From Trichaptum fuscoviolaceum (Eukaryota > Basidiomycota > Agaricomycetes > Hymenochaetales > Trichaptaceae), in the NCBI GenBank assembly GCA_910574455.1, contig CAJSYZ010000001.1, forward strand, positions 5,096,968 through 5,160,967: 64,000 nt of DNA. Direction: 5' to 3'. Positions 1-10,436 of the stretch are shown one piece after another; position 1 is the first letter of the stretch, and every line of letters begins with the position of its first letter. Made by a program: the position numbers and the translations under genes. The notes beneath the pieces were generated by a model. That model was given only the letters and a program-made list of their open reading frames with translations. It searched no databases and was not told where the DNA came from.

Positions 1-351
1 GACATGGTGCCAGACCTTCAAATTCTTTAGGTGACCGATACACCCATTTCATTCAGCATGTTGCACGCTCTCGCCGGACCTGTAAAGCTGAATGGAACAG
101 ACCACTTCCGTTGTCCGAAGCTCCTTGCGTTCCAATGCGACTGCGTGTTGGACACTGGGTCATCTGACTTGATGAAGACTTCCCGAATGCATGTGGCGAT
201 GATAAATCATCTACTACAGCAACGTTTTCTAGTGAACGGCTGGATGTTTCAGTTCCTTGGTTATCCATTCATACAGAGCGGCTTAGACATTATAATGCGC
301 CAGCATCATTCCATTTGTCCGGACTTTATCCTGTACAGCACTCGGGACTAG
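1..351 (+). pseudogene. 3' end of an F-box/LRR-like gene, cut by the window edge and broken by a stop codon
   Basis: The reading frame matches the C-terminal part of the F-box pseudogene at 49752-51044 on the other strand: the stretch VTDTPISFSMLHALA and the following LNGTDH..CPKLLAFQ and VLDTGSSD segments are shared. In this copy codon 28-30 is TAG where the other copy has GAG, so the frame is interrupted. The tail runs to the stop at 349-351. The gene is convergent with ABC transporter A, the same arrangement as ABC C and its F-box neighbour. No function can be assigned to a fragment; being a decayed F-box/LRR relic is inferred from the better preserved copy. Confidence 0.6.
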
Positions 352-652
352 CCCCTCGGCCGCCTTCAAGTTGGGTGAAGCCGGGCAAAGCATGATTTGT
401 TTCTTGATTTGTTTCCTATCTTCGTTACAAAATACCTCCGTTGTCATGCTTTGTCCAAGTTCTGCTCGAGCCTTCAAAACCGCAAGAATTGGATCGAGGA
501 TATCCCAAGAACTGCTCTCCCATCCATACAAGAGTTTTGTCTCCTGATGTCTTTGCATCAGAGTCTTCCTGGCGTACAGACCATTATGCAAGTTGCATTT
601 TCATCAAGGTTCATATTGATCACCCTTAATACGCCGTATATAATTCCTTATC
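352..652. other. intergenic 3'-3' spacer, homologous to 49295-49751
   Basis: No gene is visible. The sequence aligns by eye with the reverse complement of the spacer downstream of ABC transporter C. Shared blocks include GCTTTGTCCAAGTTC and CGCCTTCAAGTT-type stretches, which shows that the duplication included non-coding DNA. Confidence 0.6.
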
Positions 653-3312
653 CTAAAATGCTCGAGCTTGAACACTATGGAGCTTGTGATACTCTCCACC
701 TTCCTCCATCAGCTCCTCATGGGTCCCCTGCTCCACAAGGAAACCGTCCTTCATGCACCTTCGAACATAGTCAGCAGAACACGCAGGGCGCAATCTTGAC
801 CAAAGACTCACAGAATCACGTCGGCGTGCTTCGTCACATGTCCGAAACGATGGGTGATGAACACAACAGTTGTCTTCCCGCGATGCTCACGCAGTCTCGC
901 GAACAGGTCGTGTTCGCCTTCGGGATCAAGAGCAGAACTAGGCTCGTCGGCAGCTATGAATCTCGAACCTTTCCTCCCTTCAGGCGCAAGAATGCTCTCG
1001 ATCTGGAAAGAAGTTCGATTATATTAGCAGCCTTAGATGAAAGAGAGAAGATAGACGTACGCTGCTAAGCGTTGGCTTTCACCGCCTGACAAGCTCGTCC
1101 AGACCTCTTCTTTGATCTTCAACTCCTCGCCTATCGAGGGGTCTGTGGCTTCTCTGACTCCGACCGGCTTCAAATTCGTTTCCACCCCATCCGGAAGCTT
1201 CTGCACAAATCCATGAGCCCCGCCATCTCGTAGTGCATTCTCGATTTCTTCGTCAGAGACATTTTTGTCCGGTAAGCCCAGCGCAACATTCTCACGAAGA
1301 CTGAGAGGGTACATGAAGTGGGTTTGACGAAGTATAGCCATGGATCGACGAACGTCGGCGAGATTACATTGCTTGATCAGAATATCATCGATAAGCACTT
1401 CTCCACTTTCTGGGTCGTACAATCGGTTGATAAGATTAGTTATCGTTGACTTCCCGCTGCCATTGACGCCCACTATGGCTACAAGTTGACCAGGCTTAAT
1501 GACAAAGGACACGTTATCGAGAGCCTTCTTCTCGGTCCCCGGGTAGACGAACGACACATTCCTATTTAAGAATTCAGACTGAAATAGCGGTAGATCATAT
1601 GAGAGAGCTTGCCTGAATTCAACTTGCATCCCGTTCTGTGATGCTTTCAATGGCATAACGGGTTTGACTGTGGTGATGAATTCCTCTACCGGCGTTGCAA
1701 CTTCAGATGCTCCTGCAGTCGTTTCTCTAGTACGAATGAGCTCCGGATAGTGACTACTAACTGCCTCAAGGCGACTAGCTGTGACCTTCAGCTCTTGTGT
1801 GAGCATATACACAGTGAATGCGATATTTTGAGATGTCTGTTGTAGAATCGTATACGAGTTCAACGTCAGTGATCCAGGTCGAAACACAGCCTTCAGGACG
1901 AAATAGTCCTAGCAAAGACGAATGCATTAGATACGACGCCTGCGCAAGAAAGCTGTTTGATACTCACAGTCGAGAAAGAGCTGAGAATATCAGTGAAGGT
2001 ACCCTTCAACGACGATTTATAGCCAAACCATTGCTCCGACACATGACTGGTATGTTCGTCACCAACTTCTTCTCGGCATCGGTTGAATTCTTCATAGGAT
2101 AGACGGATATTAGAAAAGGGTTCACCTTCAGGATGGATGGAAGAGACTTGCCATTTATTACAAAATTTCCTACGCCATCACTTTGTATATCGGTCCGATA
2201 CATGGGATTAAAAGTAATTTGTTGCAGAGCGACCAGTCGCTTGTAAGCTTCGTTTCTGCAGTATATCAAGTAGTCTTTCCAATGATTTTAACCCAAGCTT
2301 GTCGTACTGATAGATTATCGAAGCTTACCTGTATTGAAGAAATCCGGGACCGCGAAAGTGATGGACGGCTTTGCAAGTGTGATTGCGATATAAACTGGGT
2401 CGAAATTGTACTGTTTCACGAGGGCAAAGCCGAAGTATAGTTGAGAGTAGCACGACGCAATGGAAGTCAATGTCGTAGACAACGATTCGAACGTGAACCA
2501 TGCATCGGGAGCTGAGCCGGGGAAGAACGGTCGGAGTCCCATTGATCCAGGTGTCATGCTCGTATCTTTAGAGGATTAAAAACAAGCATTATAGAGAACG
2601 ATTGGCAATCTATAATACACACCCATGATATCTAGAGTGTCATTTTCTAAACCTGCTAGCTCTAAAGGGTGGGTTAGCATTCGCAGACGGAGTAGATATC
2701 ACAAGCATGCGTGCCTTGATACACAGCCTTCTGTATAAAGTGGAATCGTACTCTATCTTTAAATATTTGAAGGTCATGGAACCTAAAAAAAATGCGTTAA
2801 TATCGAGCTCCTCCCACCTCCATCCATGTGGACTTACGTTAATTTATTGCTTAGTTCCCGTACAATGATCAACAGTGACCGAGCTAAAAGTGCGTAGAGA
2901 ATATCTCTCCTGCTCGAGTCTCCGTAGCCTTGTAGAAAGTTGAGAGTCTATATGAAGAATATGAGGTAAACAAAAGTATGAGCAAGCTGTTACAACCGAC
3001 CGCATTTGTGAGGCGCCCGGAGATGTACAACGACAAGCCTCCGTCTAAGCTCATCCAACCCTTGAGGAGTGCATAGATTATGAGCTGCCGGGGAGCTATG
3101 CGGTAGATGTCCTTGATAAACGTCCAAGTAGGAAGAAGATGATCCAGCAATTCCTTCGCATTCTCCAGTGTCGGAAGTTTCGGAAGAAGCGAGCGCGGCC
3201 CCTTCCGAATCGCTATCGTCCAGACGCCACAGTCAATGCTTTCCAACCCTGCGTCTGATCGGTTTTTTAGGAAGTCTTGTAGACGTCGAAGAAGTGGCTT
3301 CACACGTTCCAT
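653..3312 (-). CDS. half-size ABC transporter A (TMD-NBD)
   Basis: Multi-exon gene of about ten exons. It starts at an ATG at 3312 (MERVKPLL) and stops with TAG at 653-655 after the C-terminal QARAF. The N-terminal part (GVWTIAIRKGP, PTWTFIKDIYRIAPRQ, GWMSLDGGLSLYISGRL) is hydrophobic and is shared with ABC transporters B and C. The nucleotide-binding domain lies at about 650-1560: Walker A GVNGSGKST, signature LSGGESQRLA, Walker B/D-loop AADEPSSALDPE, and an H-loop in FITHRFGHVTKHAD. All residues needed for ATP hydrolysis are present. This is an ABCB-like exporter fold with one TMD and one NBD, so it should work as a dimer in a membrane; substrate and membrane are unknown. One intron near 2737 appears to use a GC donor (CAAG|GCACGC) where gene C has GT. 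It is the inverted, diverged copy of ABC transporter C. Confidence 0.85.
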
Positions 3313-4095
3313 TGTCGGCAAGTTCAGTCTCAACTACCACGTCTTTTTCTTGTTATACTTCAGGAAGCTTGAAGGATAATAATAACCTGTGAACAGAAGG
3401 GCGACGTGAAGGAGAGCAATCCTGAGCGCGTACCGAAGAAATTATATATTGACCCATAGCAGACGCTCAAAGCTTCTTCATGATTGACGCCTAAGCAACT
3501 GTGATTCAATTTGGCCCTGATGGAGTTGGCGTCCAGATTGATAGCACTGCAGAGCCTTGCGACAACCTATCCTAGGAACACAAGTAAGCATGCTTGATAT
3601 GCACCGATGAGCGCGGAGTTGAGCAAACCTGGATGCACAGTCACTCCATGGTGTAAATGATTGAAACGCTGGTAGATTCCGACCCCGTTAACGGGTTAAA
3701 TCACTGCTAGAAGAACCCACAAAGACGTCTCGCCGCATATGCTGAATAGAAAGTTGCCGGTAGAGCTCTTAGGTAGAGTTATGACGAACGTTCCTGGTGG
3801 AACTATATTTGAGGTAGGAACACGAGGACGGTTCAAAATAAGCCCCAGAAGCAATTCATTGAGTTTGAAGATCCGAGTTCGAAGATCAAGGGTTATCTCT
3901 GTTTTGATATGGAGAAGATCAGTCGGACAAACAGGCAAGTCACCGAGGACTGACGAACGCACCCAGATCCGACTTAAACATCACTGAATATCAAGCAAAC
4001 AGATACAACAGATTTGATAACGATATGTACTTGGATACACGTACGAGACACTTCTGTTCTTTACTCCCGTTCTCTTTCTTTTGACACTTCCATAA
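3313..4095. other. intergenic, promoter side of ABC transporter A
   Basis: Holds only short, unconvincing open frames and no recognised domain. It presumably contains the promoter of ABC transporter A (minus strand) and the 3' flank of OTU1. No repeat was seen. Confidence 0.5.
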
Positions 4096-5344
4096 TCAAT
4101 ACTCCCCAAACGACGTATGACCCGTCTCCGAAGCATGAGCCCGGGCCTCCTTCTCCCCTTTCAACCCCTTCTTGCAGATCAGACACTTCAAATCAAACGT
4201 TGCCGTATTCGTGTATGCGCGCTTCGCCCGCAGCTTTCCGGCCAGCTCACCCGCTGCGCGCAGAATGGGGTCCGCCTTTGCGTCGTCACCGACGATAGGA
4301 AAGACCGTCGTGTGGAAGTCCGCAGGGGCGTCGACCATGGGTGCCAACGATGCAGCGTCATAGTGAATGCCAGAGTAAATTAGGACGCAACGAGACGAGG
4401 CAGGTGGGGCAGGAGCGGATGGTTGGAATTTGTCGATCCTACCGCTCTCGACATCAATAGAGGCGATTTCCGCGTTATAGTGTGTAGCGAGGATGGCCAG
4501 TTCGATGGCGCCTCCCCATGAAGAAGGTTTAAGGATCGTCGAAATATAATCGTCCCGTGGTCGACTGTCATAGAGATGAGTTTTGGGCTCGCCTGAGAAA
4601 TTCAAACAAGCGCACCCAAGGATAGCTTCATCCCAATTGATTGGATCTTTGCGAATAGCATCAGCCACAACTAGCAGTACCGTCAGCCAAAGATTTGGAA
4701 AGATCGAGAAAGAGGGATTCCCACTTTTCCGGATTTGCTGCGCTTTGCCTATGTCTTGTTCGAAGACGAGAGCAATGGCGTTAAACAAGCATGAGTTATC
4801 ATCGGGGACAATCTAAGCTAGTATGAGTGTGATTTGCATAGTACTAGTTTGTACGCAAACATACCCTGTGAACGAGCACTCCTCCCTCAGTCGGAACATA
4901 ATCCGGACCACCGCCACTTACAGTCGCTCCTTTGCCAGGCGATGTGGGTGAGATGGTAGCACGCGTAGGTTGTGGCGCAGGCGCAGGCGCTATAGATTGC
5001 GTGCTTGCCGACGACAATGCAGCCGTCTGTGTGAGTATAATCTGGTCGCCATTCGCAAGACCCAAGCTCGACACCGGCAGCTCAGGAATGAGTGTCAGCT
5101 GGTGCGGCGGATATCCAGCTTTCACTTTTCAAGCCATGAAGGATATGTGAGATAATGACTCTCTTGAGGATTCAATCGAGTTGAGCGACAGGCGAGAAGC
5201 TGAGAGAGACGCACAGTCCTGCTGTGAGGGCAAAACGTTGGTCTGCTCTCTTATCTTCTGCTGTAAATCCTGAACAGTCGCACTCTCGAGGTCGATATCG
5301 ATTGTTACAACACCTTTCGGATGTCTCAAGCGTAGTTTTGCCAT
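4096..5344 (-). CDS. OTU1: Ubiquitin thioesterase OTU1 (YOD1-type deubiquitinase)
   Basis: Four exons join in phase: 5344-5215, 5124-4865, 4812-4725 and 4670-4096. The start is the ATG at 5344 (MAKLRLRHPKG), preferred over an in-frame upstream ATG at 5383 because family members begin with this ubiquitin-like strand. Domains in order: a UBX-like N-terminal domain, a linker rich in Ala/Pro/Thr, the OTU cysteine-protease domain with catalytic Cys in DDNSCLFNA and catalytic His in IYSGIHYD, and a C-terminal C2H2 finger (CLICKKGL..AHASETGH). This order is that of yeast Otu1 and human YOD1, cofactors of Cdc48/p97 that trim ubiquitin chains, notably in ER-associated degradation. Exon 3 begins exactly before the catalytic Cys motif. 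Nothing is missing, so it should be active. Confidence 0.93.
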
Positions 5345-5623
5345 CGTTGCCGACGTTAAGATGAACGATGAGGAGGACAACAACCGTGGTGAGCAATAGG
5401 AAGAGAGTTGTTTTCATGGCATGCTTGCGTCATACTAGTAGTACTACTAGAAGTAGCTTTGTTTACATCGTAGGCGTTTGCCAAACACAGCCCCTCCGCA
5501 GTGCTTGACCGTTTGTCGTTGGTCATATACTGCTCACCTCTCTGAACCTCATAAATAGCCCTTTTCAAAGTAAGAGATATTAGTACATGCAGTGTCCCAA
5601 AGTTATCTGACTGGGTTAGAATG

Positions 5624-8427
5624 TTAGATCGTCAGGCCTGAGAAGTCTCCCTGCAATAGCCGATTCTGCAAGTCCTGCAGCAGCTCCTCCTGACTCTTAG
5701 GTTCTGGTACTGCTTTTTCGCCCTTAAAACAGTTAACGGGATCAGCCTTCAATTAATAAGATTAGAAATCCAACTCACATCGTCAAGTTGTGAAAACGCA
5801 TCCGCCTGGATATTATACAATCTGCTATACTCTCCGCTCATCTTGATGAGCTCGTTGTGGCTCCCTTGCTCGACAAGCTCGCCATCTTTCAAACATCTAT
5901 TTGACGAGGAAGAGTCAACCCTCGAACAAACAGTCTCGGATGAACACTCACAGAATTAGGTCGGCGTGCTTTGTTACATGTCCGAAACGATGGGTGATGA
6001 AGACGACAGTCATGCCTTTCCGCCTCTGCCTCAGTCTGGTGAACAATTCGTGCTCTCCTTCCGGGTCCAGGGCCGATGTCGGTTCATCTGCTGCGAAGAA
6101 GCGGATCTGGCCTCTCCGTAGCCTCATGAACGTCCGCGACCTAGAAATACGTATCACACCGAATCAGCCCCGCATCCCCAACAGCAAAATCTGATCAATA
6201 CAACACTCACGCTGCCAGACGCTGCCCCTCGCCCCCCGAAATATCCGTGGTCAACTCCTGGTCGAAGATATCCTTCAACTCTGGGACGTCGTTCGCCCTC
6301 AAGTTGCCACCGATCAACTTCACCGGACTGAGGACCGTATCGAGCTTGCCCGGAAGCTTTTGCACGAAATCATACGCCCCTCCGTCCTCCAGCGCAGCGT
6401 CCAGGTCCGCCTCGGTGGGCACACAATCCGGCGCCCCGAGCGCAATGTTCTCGCGCAGGCTCAGTGGATAGACAGGATGACTCTGCCGCAGAACGGCCAT
6501 GCACCGCCGGACGTCACCGACCTTGTACGACGGAAGAGGGCGGCCATCAACGAGTACTTCGCCCTCCGTCGGATCGTACAACCGGTTGAAGAGATTCGTG
6601 ATCGTCGACTTTCCGCTCCCGTTGACGCCGACAATCGCGACGAGCTGGCCCGGCTTGATCCTAAATGAGACATTGCTTATGGCGTTCTTGGTCGTGCCCG
6701 GGTACGCAAACGACACATTCCTGCGAATGCAGCAGTCGACTACGTTAGAAAAAAACGACTGGGTAGCAACTGTCACGCATACCGAAATTCGATGTCCATC
6801 CCAAGATCAGACGACATGAGTGAACCGGATGGATAATCAACTTGACCGTCCTTTAACTTCGGTTCTGGGGCACTATCTTTGTAGGCATTCTTGATATTCC
6901 TCAACACGTTCAAGGTGTTAGGGATCTCGCGAGTCATAAAGTATAACGTCCAAGAAATCTGCTGAGAGGCCTGCTGCAGAACAGTAAAGGTACCGAGGCT
7001 CAAGCTCCCTGGGACCACTATAGCTTTAAACGCGAAGTAAAGCTATGTAGTCTATTAGCACGTATTGAAAGTAAGTGAGAGTGAGCTTCCTACTGTTGGC
7101 AGTTTGCTAACAACGCTCAAGCCGATGCTTTGAGGTAATGACGATTGACTCCGCATCTGAAGAAGAGCATTATCTGTGCTTTTATCACCAACTTCTTCAC
7201 GACATTGGGCGTACTCTGTTCAACGAGTTAAACGAAGCATAGACTGAGTAATGTATCCATTATCACACCTCTCTCTATGTATTCTCCGACGCCATCGCTC
7301 TGGATGTCCGTCCAGAAGTTTTTGTTGAATGCCAAGTCGTTGAGGGCGGTAAGTCGCCTGTACGCGGCATTGGTGCAGTACAAGACGTACTCTGTTTACA
7401 TCTCTGTCTCAGAAAGCCCGCTTTGTCCTAATGGAAAGCATACTCACCGAGCGAGAATATCCTTCCAGGTTTTGCGATTTGGATCAAGGGTTCGGAGATG
7501 CATATCAAGAGGAACCAAGGGTCGAACGGGTAGTTCCTGACGAGGCTGACACCGAAGTATACTTGCGATAGACCGCTTGCGATAGTCTTGATGATACCCA
7601 TCAGGTCATTGAACGAAGCATAGGCATCGAACCCATCCGTTTGGCCGCCGAATGGAGATCTGAAAAAACTTCGTGTAGGTATGTCTTCGGGGCGAAAGTA
7701 TTAATTAGTTCTTAGCACGGCAGGCAATTGTGGCACAAGCTCACTATTTGAGTCAGCGCTTTTTTCTAGGCTACTAAGAGCTATGATTAATCGCGTTCAG
7801 TACGATATATCGGTGATGTGCAAGTCGACATAGATAAACCTGAGTGCATAGCCTTGGCCTTGAAGTGAAATGAGATTCTACTACGAAGAATTTGGTCTTC
7901 CTTATTCCTGACACCATAATTTAGAAATGCGGAAATGTAATCGCAGTAGACAGACATACGATATCTTTCGCATCAAGCCCTTCATTATTGCAAGAACCAA
8001 ATGTAGAGTCACAGCACGATAAACGACAGAGCCTGAGCGATCCGACCCTTGCAGACGCGATATGATCTGTCAGGTGTGATACATTTCAATAAGGATCAGA
8101 CATTTCGGAGAAGAGGAGACAAACCGCATTCATGAGGAAACCAGATGCGTAAAGCGAAAGGCCACTGTCTAAGCTCGACCACGCCATGTCCACGATATGC
8201 ATAGCTAGCTGTTTTGGCGCTATGTGATATATCTCCTTCAAGAACGTCCTGAGGGGATGGATCAGCTCAGAGAAGCCTTTGAAGTCATCTTTGGATGGAA
8301 GCCCAGGGAGCAAGGGCTTGGACGTCTCTCTGTAGGTAACGTCCCACACTCCAAGCTGAACGGTAGCGAGGCGAACGACAGACCGCCCACTCAAGTAGCT
8401 GAGGTACTTCTCCAGAGAGCTGTTCAT
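5624..8427 (-). CDS. half-size ABC transporter B (TMD-NBD)
   Basis: Intact multi-exon paralogue of ABC transporters A and C. The likely start is the ATG at 8427 (MNSSLEKYL), which matches the start of gene C (46617); an in-frame ATG at 8496 is possible. Shared TMD segments are VQLGVWDVTYRE, FLKEIYHIAPKQ, and LDSGLSLYASG. The NBD at 5950-6720 has Walker A GVNGSGKST, signature ISGGEGQRLA, Walker B/D-loop AADEPTSALDPE and the H-loop in FITHRFGHVTKHAD. It differs from A and C by a C-terminal extension (AVPEPKSQEELLQDLQNRLL) ending at the TAA at 5624-5626, probably a short amphipathic helix. Product about 700 residues, substrate unknown. It faces the same way as OTU1 and ABC A. GC content of the NBD exon is visibly higher than in A, which fits an older split from the A/C pair. 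Confidence 0.85.
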
Positions 8428-8828
8428 GGCCAACGTTGTTGCGAGCACACCGTGTGGTGTTTTTATAGAGGGCGGTCGAGTCACGCAGCGCAGCATTGCG
8501 CAGCCGACCGGCTAGTGTGAGCGCTATATACGATTTCGGGCATCAAATACATATCTTTGATCGTCTGTTCGTTGCGTATGTCAACGTGGCCCTAGGAGTG
8601 ATGCAGTGCAAATAACTGTGGTTGAATCTGATGCATGTAGGATTACAATACTCACTTGTAGCTTCGATCTTGATGCTTAGCCTGATATTACTTGAAGTTA
8701 CATTTGAAGTTAGATTTTGCCGCAGTGCAAGTTTCGATGATCATGTTACGATCGCGCATTGTGTTTTCGAATAAAGATTTCCGCCGCTGGAAAGAGACGG
8801 AAAATCATAATAGTTCGTCATGAGTCGG
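8428..8828. other. intergenic, upstream of ABC transporter B
   Basis: No gene seen. The left target duplication of the transposon begins at its right end. Confidence 0.5.
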
Positions 8829-8837
8829 AGGCGAACT

Positions 8838-9848
8838 CATCCTCCTTCCCAGGGCACCCATTGAGCTCTAATCTCTCACATTGTACTTAGTATATCTGGT
8901 GCCACATGTAATTACCAAATTAGTCTAAGAACAAATAAACCAAACTTTAGAAAAACAAAGTACAAAGTGAGAGATTAGAGCATCCTCCTTCCCAGGGTAT
9001 CCCTGGCCCCTCCGGACCTCACGCCACATGTAGTTACTAAATTAGTGTATGGAACAAATAGACCCAACTCTGAAACTTACGGGGCCAGGGATACCCTGGC
9101 AAAAAATTCTTTGTAAGCAAGACCGGAGCATCGCGCTCGCCGCACGGAAAGTCCCGCTCGTCGCGCGTCGTTCCTCCTAAACAGGAATGAGGCCGCCATT
9201 GAACAGTGGTAGCCTCGGAAACTTGAAATTAAACTTGTTTTATCTTTAATAAAGCATGGAAAATATAAGAAGCACTCATTTGAGCATTTATGATGAAAGT
9301 TGCTCATCCAAATAGAGCATTAAAAGATCAGAAAGAAATATCCAGGTGCATACATTGTATGCACTAAATTGCTACAACATGTTATATGCCTTGAATATTA
9401 TGTCCATTTATGGTAAATAACTAGTATCTAGCCTGAAACATGTAAACATATTAAAGCCTCTGCAAAAATAAGAGCATGTTTTCATTATGTTTTCAATGAA
9501 TGGCGGTCTATTTCCTCTTCGGGTGAACGACGCATGACGGGCGGGGCTTTCCGCACGGTGAGCACAAACGCTCCGGGATTGCTTACAAAGAATTTTTTGC
9601 CAGGGTATCCCTGGCCCCGTAGGTTTGTTTGGTTCATTGTAGTTTCAAAGTTTGGTTTATTTGTCGCATACACAAATTCAGTAACTACATGTGGCGTGAG
9701 GTCCGGAGGGGCCAGGGATACCCTGGGAAGGAGGATGAGATTAGAGCTCAATTGACGTCCAACTTTCAAAGTTTGGTTTATTTGCGCATTTATTAATTTG
9801 GTAGTTACATGTGGCGTGGACGTCAATGAGACCCTGGGAAGGAGGATG
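8838..9848. mobile_element. outer MULE-like non-autonomous DNA transposon (1011 bp) with 9-bp TSD
   Basis: The ends are perfect inverted repeats, CATCCTCCTTCCCAGGG on the left and its complement on the right. They are flanked by the direct repeat AGGCGAACT at 8829-8837 and 9849-9857. A 9-bp target duplication with long inverted ends is typical of Mutator-like elements. There is no transposase frame. A second element of the same family sits inside it (8981-9737). Outer arms also share CCACATGTAATTACCAAATTAG with the inner arms, so both belong to one family. Confidence 0.85.
8981..9737. mobile_element. inner MULE-like MITE (757 bp), inserted into the outer one
   Basis: Begins CATCCTCCTTCCCAGGG and ends with its complement. 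It is flanked by its own 9-bp duplication AGATTAGAG (8972-8980 and 9738-9746). The terminal inverted repeats are about 220-240 bp long (roughly 8981-9205 against 9500-9737). They pair through the internal motif CCAGGGTATCCCTGG, the TTCTTTGTAAGCAA block and a GC-rich block ending near ATGGCGG. The middle, about 9210-9490, is AT-rich and non-coding. The arms could form a long hairpin RNA if transcribed. Confidence 0.85.
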
Positions 9849-9857
9849 AGGCGAACT

Positions 9858-10436
9858 TAATTTTTAGCAATAAATTAATTCAGGGCTGCTTTGTTTAGTC
9901 ACTTTATTTGTCCAATTTGATGCCGTTATATTACGTCATATCTTGTTTTCCTCAGGATAACTTGAACTTGAAGCGGCGAGCAGCCCTTTCCTGTCTTCCA
10001 TCATCTTAGAATCCAGATGAATTGAGTCGTTCCAGTGGGTTGGATTATCGTCTATATATGCTAATCTCGAATTTAATGGCCTGTACGATGTAGTAGCCCT
10101 CTCAGTACCCCAGGCTATGCCGACAAGTATATATGTTACAGGGCATAATCCCCAGCCAACCGGAGAAAAGGCCAATGCTGGAGGGCTATGCCCGTACAAT
10201 CCACAAAACATGGTGCAGACATGGTCTCATGGGTATGGCAGCACTGTAGTCGTGCGCGCCCACCTGCTGCAAAAACGTCGTGCAAGTACGCCAGGAAACT
10301 CAGTGCTTCTACTTTGACACATGTACAATAATCATGTACATAGCATCGCGCATCAAGTCTGGAATAACGTATCCTCTGTAATTCCGTTGAATACACCTAG
10401 CCACACACTCATGAGGAAGTACAAACGGGATCAGGA
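9858..10436. other. intergenic, 3' side of the F-box gene
   Basis: No supported gene; AT-rich at its left end, with only short shadow frames. Confidence 0.5.
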
